From: Streptomyces geranii
GTDB lineage: Bacteria > Actinomycetota > Actinomycetes > Streptomycetales > Streptomycetaceae
NCBI RefSeq assembly: GCF_002954775.1
Contig: NZ_PJME01000052.1
Location: 1 to 64,000, forward strand
Direction of reading: 5' to 3'
Length of the DNA stretch: 64,000 nt
Program-made: the position numbers and the translations under genes
Shown: positions 1 to 7,222 of the stretch, piece by piece
How positions within the stretch are numbered: the first letter of the stretch is position 1
Layout: each line of letters opens with the position of its first letter
The notes under the pieces: generated by a model
What the model saw: only the letters and a program-made list of their open reading frames with translations
Database searches by the model: none
Told to the model about the DNA's origin: nothing

Positions 1-32
1 AACCCACCCACCCCAGGCCCGTCCCACCCTCC

Positions 33-100
33 AGCCCGTCCGGCGATTGAGGACAAAGCGGGGGTCCGGGGGCGGCAGCCCCCAGGGATGGGACGGGTAG
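33..100. repeat. Streptomyces dispersed intergenic repeat (CCGGCGATTGAGGAC type)
   Basis: This non-coding stretch has the recognisable form of a repeat found between genes in many Streptomyces chromosomes. A GTCCGGCGATTGAGGAC-like core is followed by a G-rich run and a GGGGGC...GCCCCC hairpin. I recognise it from memory of streptomycete intergenic sequence. It may act as a transcription terminator for a gene left of the window. Confidence 0.6.
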
Positions 101-213
101 GGGCGGCGGGGGCGAGGAAGCCAGGTGAGATCAACGCCCCACCGCCACCCCCGCCCCCACACGCTAGTGTCGGACCGACAAGGGACGTTACTGATCGGTA
201 AGGGGAATCGGCC

Positions 214-1269
214 ATGCAGCTCGGGATCAACCTTGGCTACTGGGGCGCCGGAATGGACGCGGACAATCTGGCCGTCGCCCAGGAGGCCGACCGGCTCGGA
301 TACGCCGTCTGCTGGGCCGCCGAGGCCTACGGCTCGGACGCCGCCACCGTACTCACCTGGGTCGCCGCCCAGACCGAACGCATCGACGTCGGCTCGGCCA
401 TCTTCCAGATCCCGGCCCGCCAGCCCGCGATGACCGCGATGACCGCCGCGACCCTCGACTCGCTCTCCGGCGGCCGTTTCCGCCTCGGCCTCGGCGTCTC
501 AGGACCCCAGGTCTCCGAGGGCTGGTACGGCGTCAAGTTCGACAAGCCGCTCTCCCGCACCCGCGAGTACGTGGAGATCGTACGCAAGGCCATGAGCCGC
601 GAGCGGCTCTCCCACGACGGCGAGCACTGGACGCTGCCGCTGCCCGGCGGCCCGGGCAAGCCCATCAAGCTGACCGTGCACCCCGAGCGCGAGCACATCC
701 CGCTCTACATCGCCGCGATCGGCCCCAAGAACCTCGAACAGACCGGCGAGATCGCCGACGGCGCGCTGCTGATCTTCCCGTCCGCCGCGCACATCGAGGA
801 CACCGCCATCCAGTACCTGCGCGCCGGGCGCGAGAAGGCCGGGAAGACCCTCGAAGGGTTCGACGTCTGCCCGACGCTCCCGCTCGCCGTCGGGGACGAC
901 AAGGACGTGGCGAAGCTCGCGGACACCTTCCGGCCGTACACCGCGCTGTACGTGGGCGGCATGGGCAGCCGTAAGCAGAACTTCTACAACCAGCTCGCCC
1001 AGCGCATGGGCTACGAGAAGGAAGCCGCCGAGATCCAGGACAAGTACCTGTCCGGCGACAAGAACGGCGCCGCCGCGGCCATTCCGCACGACCTGATCGA
1101 CCAGACGACGCTGCTCGGCTCGGTGGACCGGATCGCCGACCGGATGCGGGCCTACGCCGCCGCCGGTGTCACCACCCTCACGCTCGCTCCGGCCGGCTTC
1201 ACGCTCGACGAGCGGATCGCCTCGCTGCGGGCCGGCACCGACGCCCTGGAGCGCGCCGGACTGGCGTAG
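214..1269 (+). CDS. LLM class F420-dependent oxidoreductase
   Basis: A 351-residue protein of the luciferase-like monooxygenase superfamily, in the actinobacterial branch that normally uses reduced coenzyme F420. It shows the TIM-barrel start with an early Asn-Leu-Gly-Tyr strand, a segment near residues 45-60 that includes the Trp-Val-Ala-Ala-Gln-Thr-Glu-Arg-Ile run, and the Gly-Gly-Arg-Phe-Arg-Leu-Gly-Leu-Gly motif near residue 90, which is typical of this family. The substrate cannot be read from sequence. The ATG at 214 is preceded by an AAGGGG ribosome-binding site at about 200-205. Length is normal for the family (about 350). It appears to be monocistronic, with a hairpin terminator after it. 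Confidence 0.85.
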   Translation: MQLGINLGYWGAGMDADNLAVAQEADRLGYAVCWAAEAYGSDAATVLTWVAAQTERIDVGSAIFQIPARQPAMTAMTAATLDSLSGGRFRLGLGVSGPQVSEGWYGVKFDKPLSRTREYVEIVRKAMSRERLSHDGEHWTLPLPGGPGKPIKLTVHPEREHIPLYIAAIGPKNLEQTGEIADGALLIFPSAAHIEDTAIQYLRAGREKAGKTLEGFDVCPTLPLAVGDDKDVAKLADTFRPYTALYVGGMGSRKQNFYNQLAQRMGYEKEAAEIQDKYLSGDKNGAAAAIPHDLIDQTTLLGSVDRIADRMRAYAAAGVTTLTLAPAGFTLDERIASLRAGTDALERAGLA

Positions 1270-1290
1270 CCGAAGGCTTGAGAAGTTCCG

Positions 1291-1331
1291 CGGCCGTGGT
1301 GGGGGCTCGGGGGTCTTCCCCGCCACGGCCG
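1291..1331 (+). terminator. Hairpin terminator after the LLM oxidoreductase
   Basis: An inverted repeat pairs 1291-1304 with 1318-1331, a 14-bp stem with one mismatch or wobble and a 13-nt loop. It starts about 20 bases after the stop codon. It has no U-tract, which is usual for high-GC actinobacterial terminators. Confidence 0.6.
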
Positions 1332-1486
1332 TCACGGAGCACAACGCGCCGACGGCCCCGCGGTTACGCCCTCCGCGCGCCTCCGGCCCCCTCCGCACCC
1401 TCGTACTTACGTCCACCCGCGCCCCCTCACGTCCTCCTTTTGGCGGAGTTGTCCGACACAGCTGTTGCAGCGCCCCTGGCACCGCA

Positions 1487-1522
1487 TTTGACTCGTTCCC
1501 TGACCGGTTCTTTGACTCGTTC
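1487..1522 (+). repeat. Three 12-bp tandem repeats upstream of the ferritin-like gene
   Basis: Three consecutive 12-base units run from 1487 to 1522. The first and third are identical (TTTGACTCGTTC) and the middle one is CCTGACCGGTTC. They end 44 bases before the chosen start of the ferritin-like gene, so they lie in its promoter or 5' untranslated region and could be binding sites for a regulator. Confidence 0.6.
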
Positions 1523-1566
1523 TTTGCGGAACCCCGCGGAACGCGGAACTGCGAGAGGTGCCTCTG

Positions 1567-2355
1567 ATGCTTTCGGCCAGGAGTCTGTTCCAGGAGATCC
1601 TCGACAACGACGATTCCTTCCGTCTCTTCTGCTCCATCGCGGCCAGCGGTGAGTCCCAGGGCGGCTGGGAGAACGCCCGTATCGCCGCGCTCGTCCCGGC
1701 GGACGAACGCGCCCTCGCTCCCAAGATCACCCGTCATGGCGCGGACGAGGACAAGCACGGGCGGATCTTCAACGCCCTGCTGAAGAAGCGCGGCCTGCGG
1801 CCCGTCGACGTCCCGGCCGACACCGACTACACGATGCTGCTGGAGCGGCAGGGCATCGGTCTCGCGCACGAGAAGCTCAAGGGCGAGGAGCCGCTGACCG
1901 TCCAGGACATCGTCACTTACCTCGCCCACAGCCGTGTCACCGAGCAGCGCGCCTCCGAGGAGATGGAGCTGCTGCGCAAGTACTTCGGCGACCACCCCGA
2001 CCTCGGCCGCGCGGTACGGATGATCTCCAACGACGAGGACAACCACCTCGCCTACTGCCACGAGGAGCTGCTGCGCTTCGCCGCCGCCGGCCACGGCCGC
2101 GCCATCCAGCGCACCCTGCGCGAGTGCGCCCTCGCCGAGATCCGCGTCTACCGGGACGTCAGCCTCGCGGTCATGGCCCACATGGGACGCGTACTGGACT
2201 GGCCGCGTCCCAAGGCGGCCGTCCTCGCGGCGGGCATCCGCGCGGTGTACGTCTACGAGCGCGCCGTCGGCTGGCGCCGCATGGTCTCCCTGCGGATGCC
2301 CGAACGGCGCGACGCCCTGGGCGGCCCTGCGACCGCGGCACCCGAGTTCGCGTGA
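1567..2355 (+). CDS. Ferritin-like domain protein
   Basis: A 262-residue, all-alpha protein with a ferritin-like di-iron pattern. Glu residues occur near 29 and in a Thr-Glu-Gln-Arg-Ala-Ser-Glu-Glu segment near residue 127, and two acidic-x-x-His elements are visible (Asp-Glu-Asp-Lys-His near 63, Asp-Glu-Asp-Asn-His near 160). Such proteins bind a di-iron centre; the reaction is unknown. A GTG at 1558 is in frame, but the ATG at 1567 is preferred. The GAGAGG at 1553-1558 then sits about 8 bases upstream, and homologues I recall begin Met-Leu-Ser-Ala-Arg. It converges with corA, with only about 25 bases between the stops. Confidence 0.75.
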   Translation: MLSARSLFQEILDNDDSFRLFCSIAASGESQGGWENARIAALVPADERALAPKITRHGADEDKHGRIFNALLKKRGLRPVDVPADTDYTMLLERQGIGLAHEKLKGEEPLTVQDIVTYLAHSRVTEQRASEEMELLRKYFGDHPDLGRAVRMISNDEDNHLAYCHEELLRFAAAGHGRAIQRTLRECALAEIRVYRDVSLAVMAHMGRVLDWPRPKAAVLAAGIRAVYVYERAVGWRRMVSLRMPERRDALGGPATAAPEFA

Positions 2356-2379
2356 ACGCACCACCGCGGTACCGCGTTA

Positions 2380-3384
2380 CTACAACCAGCCCCTGCGCTT
2401 GAACATCCGGTAGAGCAGGACCTCCACCACCGCCATCCCCGCGATCAGCACCGGATACGACCACGCCCAGCGCAGCTCCGGCATGTGGTCGAAGTTCATG
2501 CCGTAGATCCCCGCGACCATCGTGGGGATCGCGGCCATGGCGGCGAACGCGGAGATCTTCCGCATGTCGTCGTTCTGCCGGACGCTCATCTGCGCGAGGT
2601 GGGCCGACAGCACGTCGGAGACCAGGCGGTCCAGGCCCTCCACGGACTCGTTCACGCGCGTGAGGTGGTCGCTGACGTCCCGGAAGAAGGGCTCCGCCTT
2701 CTCGTGGACGAACGGCACGCGCGCGCCGAACAGGCCCGTGCCCGAGAGCCTGCCCAGGGGTGCCGCCAGGGGGCCGGTGGCGCGGCGGAACTCCAGGATC
2801 TGGCGCTTGAAGGTGTAGATCCGCGACGCAGTGTTCCGCGAGCCGCCGCCGGACGGCGAGAACACCTCCGCCTCCAGCTCCTCCAGGTCGGTGCCCAGCT
2901 CGTCCGCCACCTCCACGTAGTGGTCGACGATCGCGTCGGCGATCGAGTACAGCACCGCGGTGGGGCCGTGCCGGAGCATCTCGGGCTCGGCCTCCAGCCG
3001 GTGCCGTACGGCCGCCAGGGGCGCCTCCACGCCGTGCCGGACGGTCACCACGAAGGAGTCGCCGATGAAGACCATGATCTCGCCGGAGGAGACGATGTCC
3101 GCCTTCGGCTCGTAGCCGACCGGCTTGAGCACCATGAACAGCGAGTCGTCGTACACCTCCAGCTTCGGCCGCTGATGCGCGTTGAGGGCGTCCTCCACGG
3201 CCAGGGGATGCAGTCCGAACTCCTGCGTGACCCGGTCGAACTCCTTCTCCGTGGGCTCGTACAGCCCGATCCAGACGAACGCGTCCCCGGACCGGTGCGT
3301 GCGGCACGTGTCGAGGGCGGCGGAGAAGTCCGCGGGGCCCTCCGTCCGCCGTCCGTCGCGGTAGATGGCGCAGTCGACGATCAC
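2380..3384 (-). CDS. corA: CorA-family magnesium/cobalt transporter
   Basis: A 334-residue membrane channel for divalent cations. The N-terminal two thirds is the cytoplasmic funnel domain. The C-terminus has the two helices of the family, about 277-295 and 309-328, with the signature Gly-Met-Asn at 295-297 at the end of the first helix. The short positively charged tail ends Lys-Arg-Arg-Gly-Trp-Leu. A longer reading to 3420 is open, but the GTG at 3384 is preferred because a GGGAG site lies about 10 bases upstream and the resulting Met-Ile-Val-Asp-Cys start fits the family. It is transcribed divergently from the histidine phosphatase gene, with starts 77 bases apart. Confidence 0.9.
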   Translation of the reverse strand: MIVDCAIYRDGRRTEGPADFSAALDTCRTHRSGDAFVWIGLYEPTEKEFDRVTQEFGLHPLAVEDALNAHQRPKLEVYDDSLFMVLKPVGYEPKADIVSSGEIMVFIGDSFVVTVRHGVEAPLAAVRHRLEAEPEMLRHGPTAVLYSIADAIVDHYVEVADELGTDLEELEAEVFSPSGGGSRNTASRIYTFKRQILEFRRATGPLAAPLGRLSGTGLFGARVPFVHEKAEPFFRDVSDHLTRVNESVEGLDRLVSDVLSAHLAQMSVRQNDDMRKISAFAAMAAIPTMVAGIYGMNFDHMPELRWAWSYPVLIAGMAVVEVLLYRMFKRRGWL

Positions 3385-3461
3385 GGTGCGAATTCTCCCG
3401 CCGTACGGCCGGAAACGCACCCCCGCGTACCACGGCGATCCGTACGCCTACCCTGGGCCGC

Positions 3462-4148
3462 ATGCCCACGCTGATCCTCGTCCGGCACGGACGTTCCACC
3501 GCCAACACCTCCGGAGTGCTCGCCGGCCGCACCCCCGGCGTCGCCCTCGACGAACGAGGAGCCGCGCAGGCCGCCGCACTGCCCGGGCGGCTCGCCGGGC
3601 TGCCGATCTCGGAGGTCGTCACCAGCCCGCTGCAGCGCTGCCAGGAGACGGTCCGGCCGCTGCTCGACGCCCGCCCGGAGCTGCGCGCGCACACCGAGGA
3701 ACGGATCTCGGAGTGCGACTACGGCGACTGGTCCGGGCGCAAGCTCGCCGAGCTGATGGACGAGCCCCTGATGCAGGTCGTCCAGAGCCACCCGACCGCC
3801 GCCGCCTTCCCCGGTGGCGAGTCCATGCGGGCCATGCAGACGCGCGCCGCGGAGGCCGTACGCGAGTGGAACGCGCGCGTGGAGGCCGAGCACGGCGCCG
3901 ACGCCGTCTACGTCATGTGCTCGCACGGCGACATCATCAAGTCCCTGGTCGCCGACGCCCTCGGGCTCCATCTCGACCTCTTCCAGCGGGTGTCCGTCGA
4001 CCCGTGCTCCGTCACCGCGATCCGCTACACCCGGCTCCGGCCATTTCTCGTTCGCCTCGGCGACACCGGCGATTTCGCCTCCCTGGCGCCCCGCGAGGAG
4101 CCCCCGGGCGAGGAGGCCGCGGTCGGGGGTGGTGCGGGCGCACCGTGA
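3462..4148 (+). CDS. Histidine phosphatase family protein of the mshC cluster
   Basis: A 228-residue cytosolic phosphatase of the phosphoglycerate-mutase-like superfamily. The phosphohistidine motif Val-Arg-His-Gly-Arg-Ser-Thr occupies residues 7-13 (His9), and the second catalytic histidine is probably His155 in Cys-Ser-His-Gly-Asp. It belongs to the group annotated as the MSMEG_4193-type phosphomutase-like family. The substrate is unknown. It is followed by DUF3090, the SCO1664-type protein and mshC, all on the same strand. As I recall, a related order exists in mycobacteria (Rv2135c back to Rv2130c). Confidence 0.88.
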   Translation: MPTLILVRHGRSTANTSGVLAGRTPGVALDERGAAQAAALPGRLAGLPISEVVTSPLQRCQETVRPLLDARPELRAHTEERISECDYGDWSGRKLAELMDEPLMQVVQSHPTAAAFPGGESMRAMQTRAAEAVREWNARVEAEHGADAVYVMCSHGDIIKSLVADALGLHLDLFQRVSVDPCSVTAIRYTRLRPFLVRLGDTGDFASLAPREEPPGEEAAVGGGAGAP

Positions 4149-4205
4149 TCGTCGGCAGCAGTAGGGTGAAGCGGTCGCGGCAGCACCGCGAATGCCGAAA
4201 ATCAG

Positions 4206-4259
4206 TCGATCCAGATTCATCCGATCAAGATTCTTCCGATCCCGGTTCATTCGATTCAA
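4206..4259 (+). repeat. 15-bp tandem repeat in the DUF3090 leader
   Basis: Three complete units of 15 bases lie at 4206-4220, 4221-4235 and 4236-4250, followed by a partial fourth. The consensus is YCGATCMAGATTCWT with substitutions in the third copy. The array ends 12 bases before the GTG start of the DUF3090 gene, leaving only the GGAGACAGG ribosome-binding site between. It is unusually AT-rich for this sequence. Confidence 0.8.
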
Positions 4260-4271
4260 TGGAGACAGGAC

Positions 4272-4862
4272 GTGTCCCGTCAGGTGTTCCTCTACGACCC
4301 CCCGGACCGCTTCGTGGCCGGTACGGTCGGACTGCCCGGGCGCCGTACGTTCTTCCTCCAGGCCACCGCGGGTCCCCGGGTGACCAGCGTGGCCCTGGAG
4401 AAGACCCAGGTCGCCGCGCTCGCCGAACGCATGGACGAACTCCTCGACGAGGTCGTACGCCGTAGCGGGGGCAACGCCTCCGTCCCGGCCGTGGCCCCCG
4501 GCGAGGTGTCCGACACCCGGCCCCTCGACACCCCCGTCGAGGAGGAGTTCCGGGTCGGCACCATGGCGCTCGCCTGGGACGGCGACGAGCAGCGCATGAT
4601 CGTCGAGGCGCAGGCACTGGTGGAACTGGACGCCGACTCCGAGGAGGACCTCGCCGAGGCCGAGGAACGGCTCCTCCAGGACGAAGAGAACGGCCCCCCG
4701 ATGCTGCGCGTCCGCCTCACCGGCGCGCAGGCCCGCGCCTTCGCCAAGCGCGCCCTGGACGTCGTCAACGCCGGCCGGCCGCCGTGCCCCCTGTGCAGCC
4801 TCCCGCTCGACCCGGAAGGACACGTATGTCCGCGCCAGAACGGATACCGCCGCGGAGCGTGA
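4272..4862 (+). CDS. DUF3090 family protein
   Basis: A 196-residue protein of the actinobacterial DUF3090 family, whose function is unknown. Residues 1-60 form the conserved start (Val-Phe-Leu-Tyr-Asp-Pro-Pro-Asp-Arg-Phe). The C-terminus carries a Cys-x-x-Cys and a third Cys (Cys-Pro-Leu-Cys at about 174-177, Val-Cys-Pro-Arg near 190), which looks like a small metal-binding knuckle. GTG start at 4272 with GGAGACAGG just upstream. The 3' end overlaps the next gene by 37 bases, which implies translational coupling. Its place between a phosphatase and mshC suggests a link to mycothiol or redox metabolism, but that is inference. Confidence 0.85.
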   Translation: MSRQVFLYDPPDRFVAGTVGLPGRRTFFLQATAGPRVTSVALEKTQVAALAERMDELLDEVVRRSGGNASVPAVAPGEVSDTRPLDTPVEEEFRVGTMALAWDGDEQRMIVEAQALVELDADSEEDLAEAEERLLQDEENGPPMLRVRLTGAQARAFAKRALDVVNAGRPPCPLCSLPLDPEGHVCPRQNGYRRGA

Positions 4863-5671
4863 AAGCCACCCCCACGCCCACGCCCACGCCCACGGAACTG
4901 CTCACCAAGGGCGAGCTGACCGTACGCGGGCGCATCAGCGAGGCGTCGAACGCGGCGTTGTACTGCACGGTCTCGTACGAGGGCGAGGAGGCCGCCTGCA
5001 TCTACAAGCCGGTGGCCGGTGAACGCCCCCTGTGGGACTTCCCCGACGGCACCCTCGCCGGGCGCGAGCTGGCGGCGTACGAGGTCTCGGAGGCGACCGG
5101 CTGGGGTCTGATCCCGCCGACGGTGCTGCGAGAGGGCCCGTACGGCGAGGGCATGTGCCAGCTGTGGATCGACGCGGCGGCGGAGGGGGCCCAGCTGCTG
5201 GCCCTGCTGGACGCCGAGGAGCCCGGCCCCGGCTGGAAGGCGATCGCCTTCGCGGAGGTGGGGGAGGGCAGGACGGCACTTCTCGTCCACGCGGACGACG
5301 AACGCCTGCGCCGCCTGGCCGTCCTGGACGCGGTGATCAACAACGCGGACCGCAAGGGCGGCCATCTGCTGCCGGGCGAGGAGGGCCGCCTGTACGGCAT
5401 CGACCACGGAGTCACCTTCAACACAGAGAACAAGCTGCGCACCCTGCTATGGGGCTGGGCAGGCGACCCGCTCCCCGCGGAGGCAGTGTCGGTTCTCACA
5501 TCCCTGCACACGTCCCTGACCCCGGGCGCCCCCCTGAGCACCCGCCTGGAGGCCCTGATCACCACGGCGGAGGTGTCCGCGACGCGCACAAGGGTGAACC
5601 AACTCCTGTCGACCGGCAAACACCCGGAACCGAGCGGAGAGTGGCCGTCGATCCCCTGGCCCCCGGTGTGA
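4826..5671 (+). CDS. SCO1664-family protein, PI3/4-kinase-like fold
   Basis: A 281-residue uncharacterised actinobacterial protein, annotated in Streptomyces as the SCO1664 family. It has features of the PI3/4-kinase or HipA-like kinase fold: Ile-Tyr-Lys-Pro with Lys61 as the candidate nucleotide-binding lysine, a catalytic-loop-like Asn-Asn-Ala-Asp-Arg-Lys-Gly-Gly-His at 172-180, and Gly-Ile-Asp-His-Gly with Asp193 as the candidate metal ligand. A short Thr-Pro repeat follows the start. ATG 4826 is chosen because GGAAGGAC precedes it. An in-frame upstream start at 4784 would lengthen the overlap with DUF3090 and lacks a clear ribosome-binding site. Kinase activity is inferred from motifs only. 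Confidence 0.8.
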   Translation: MSAPERIPPRSVKATPTPTPTPTELLTKGELTVRGRISEASNAALYCTVSYEGEEAACIYKPVAGERPLWDFPDGTLAGRELAAYEVSEATGWGLIPPTVLREGPYGEGMCQLWIDAAAEGAQLLALLDAEEPGPGWKAIAFAEVGEGRTALLVHADDERLRRLAVLDAVINNADRKGGHLLPGEEGRLYGIDHGVTFNTENKLRTLLWGWAGDPLPAEAVSVLTSLHTSLTPGAPLSTRLEALITTAEVSATRTRVNQLLSTGKHPEPSGEWPSIPWPPV

Positions 5672-5689
5672 GGACGCGGGGGACCGTCA

Positions 5690-5741
5690 GGGGCGCGAGG
5701 AACTGCGCGCCCAGCCCCCACCGAGCCCGCGGCCAAACGAA
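5690..5741. repeat. Dispersed repeat, GGAACTGCGCG family, copy 1
   Basis: This copy reads GGGGCGCGAGGAACTGCGCG, then CCCCCACCG, then a CCCGCGGCCAAACGA end. It follows the SCO1664-type gene and lies 22 bases before a second copy. This repeat is common between genes in Streptomyces genomes. Read on the minus strand it creates false open frames containing Ala-Gln-Phe-Pro-Ala-Pro. Confidence 0.8.
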
Positions 5742-5757
5742 GAGGGCCAGCCGGCGC

Positions 5758-5812
5758 TTTTAGGGGCGCGGGGAACTGCGCGACAAGCCCCCACCGGCCC
5801 GCAGGCAAACGA
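5758..5812. repeat. Dispersed repeat, GGAACTGCGCG family, copy 2
   Basis: This copy starts with CTTTTA and continues GGGGCGCGGGGAACTGCGCG, then ACAAGCCCCCACCGGCCCGC and a CAAACGA end. The first 28 bases are shared with the copy at the end of mtnK near 27.75 kb. Together with copy 1 it fills most of the gap before mshC. Confidence 0.85.
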
Positions 5813-5928
5813 ATTGGGACACCACCCCCCACCTACGACACTGAGACGAATCTCGCAAGACCGCCTTCCAGGCCATCTCACCCCCGTCCAGCTCGTATAC
5901 GGAACATCCGTCCGGTTACGCTCATGAC

Positions 5929-7158
5929 ATGCATGCCTGGCCCGCTTCCGAGGTCCCCGCCCTGACTGGTCAGGGCCGCGACCTGAGGATCCACGACACC
6001 GCGACCGGCGGTCTCGTCACCCTCGACCCCGGTCCCGTCGCCCGTATCTACGTCTGCGGCATCACCCCGTACGACGCGACCCACATGGGTCACGCGGCGA
6101 CCTACAACGCGTTCGACCTCGTCCAACGCGTGTGGCTCGACACCAAGCGGCAGGTTCACTACGTCCAGAACGTCACCGACATCGACGACCCCCTGCTGGA
6201 GCGAGCGCAGCGCGACGGCATCGACTGGGCCGGCCTCGCCGAGAAGGAGACCGCCCTCTTCCGCGAGGACATGACCGCCCTGCGGATGCTCCCCCCGGAG
6301 CACTACATCGGCGCCGTCGAGGCGATACCCGGCATCGTGCCCCTCGTCGAGCGCCTCCGGGACGCCGGCGCCGCCTACGAACTCGAAGGGGACGTCTACT
6401 TCTCCGTCGAGTCCGACCCCGACTTCGGCAGGGTGTCCAACCTGGACGCCGCCGCGATGCGCCTGCTGTCCGCCGAGCGCGGCGGCGACCCCGACCGCCC
6501 CGGCAAGAAGAACCCGCTCGACCCGATGCTGTGGCTGGCCGCCCGCGAGGGCGAGCCCAGCTGGGACGGCGGCTCGCTCGGCCGAGGGCGCCCCGGCTGG
6601 CACATCGAGTGCGTCGCCATCGCCCTCAACCACCTCGGGATGGGCTTCGACGTCCAGGGCGGCGGCTCCGACCTCGCCTTCCCGCACCACGAGATGGGCG
6701 CCTCGCACGCCCAGGTGCTGACCGGCGAGTTCCCCATGGCCAAGGCGTACGTCCACGCCGGCATGGTCGCGCTCGACGGCGAGAAGATGTCCAAGTCCAG
6801 AGGCAACCTCGTCTTCGTGTCCGCGCTGCGCCGCGAGGGCGTCGACCCGGCCGCCATAAGGCTCGCGCTCCTCGCCCACCACTACCGGGCCAACTGGGAG
6901 TGGACCGACCAGGTGCTGGAGGACGCCGTCGAGCGCCTCGGACGCTGGCGGGCCGCCGTGTCCCGTCCGGACGGCCCGTCCGCCGACGCGCTCGTCGAGG
7001 AACTGCGCGAGGCCCTGGCGAACGACCTGGACGCCCCGACGGCCCTGGCCGCCGTGGACCGCTGGGCGGCCCTCCAGACCGAGCAGGGCGGTACGGACGA
7101 GGGCGCACCCGGCGTCGTGTCCCGCGCCGTGGACGCCCTGCTGGGCGTGGCGCTGTAA
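5929..7158 (+). CDS. mshC: Cysteine:1D-myo-inosityl glucosaminide ligase (mycothiol synthesis)
   Basis: MshC joins cysteine to GlcN-Ins using ATP, the third dedicated step of mycothiol synthesis in the cytosol. The protein is 409 residues, standard for MshC. It is a class I tRNA-synthetase-like enzyme related to CysRS. Cys43 in Tyr-Val-Cys-Gly-Ile-Thr-Pro-Tyr is the first zinc ligand, Thr-His-Met-Gly-His at 51-55 is the HIGH motif, and the KMSKS loop is at 286-290. The Gly-Trp-His-Ile-Glu-Cys segment supplies further zinc ligands. It lacks the long C-terminal anticodon domain of CysRS, which separates MshC from CysS. ATG 5929 is used. It ends at a strong hairpin shared with the convergent protease gene. 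Confidence 0.95.
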   Translation: MHAWPASEVPALTGQGRDLRIHDTATGGLVTLDPGPVARIYVCGITPYDATHMGHAATYNAFDLVQRVWLDTKRQVHYVQNVTDIDDPLLERAQRDGIDWAGLAEKETALFREDMTALRMLPPEHYIGAVEAIPGIVPLVERLRDAGAAYELEGDVYFSVESDPDFGRVSNLDAAAMRLLSAERGGDPDRPGKKNPLDPMLWLAAREGEPSWDGGSLGRGRPGWHIECVAIALNHLGMGFDVQGGGSDLAFPHHEMGASHAQVLTGEFPMAKAYVHAGMVALDGEKMSKSRGNLVFVSALRREGVDPAAIRLALLAHHYRANWEWTDQVLEDAVERLGRWRAAVSRPDGPSADALVEELREALANDLDAPTALAAVDRWAALQTEQGGTDEGAPGVVSRAVDALLGVAL

Positions 7159-7180
7159 CGAGAAACACCCGTACAGGAAG

Positions 7181-7215
7181 CGGGGCGCCGGGTGGGTCGA
7201 CCACCCGGCGCCCCG
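7181..7215. terminator. Bidirectional hairpin between mshC and the S8 protease
   Basis: A perfect 15-bp stem (7181-7195 with 7201-7215) and a 5-base loop GTCGA lie between two convergent genes. The structure can terminate transcription from both sides. Confidence 0.8.
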
Positions 7216-7222
7216 CCGCCGT

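Noticed and set aside
5002..5832. Minus-strand frame with an Ala-Gln-Phe-Pro-Ala-Pro motif
   Set aside because: The motif is the translation of the dispersed GGAACTGCGCG repeat. The remainder is antisense to the SCO1664-type gene.
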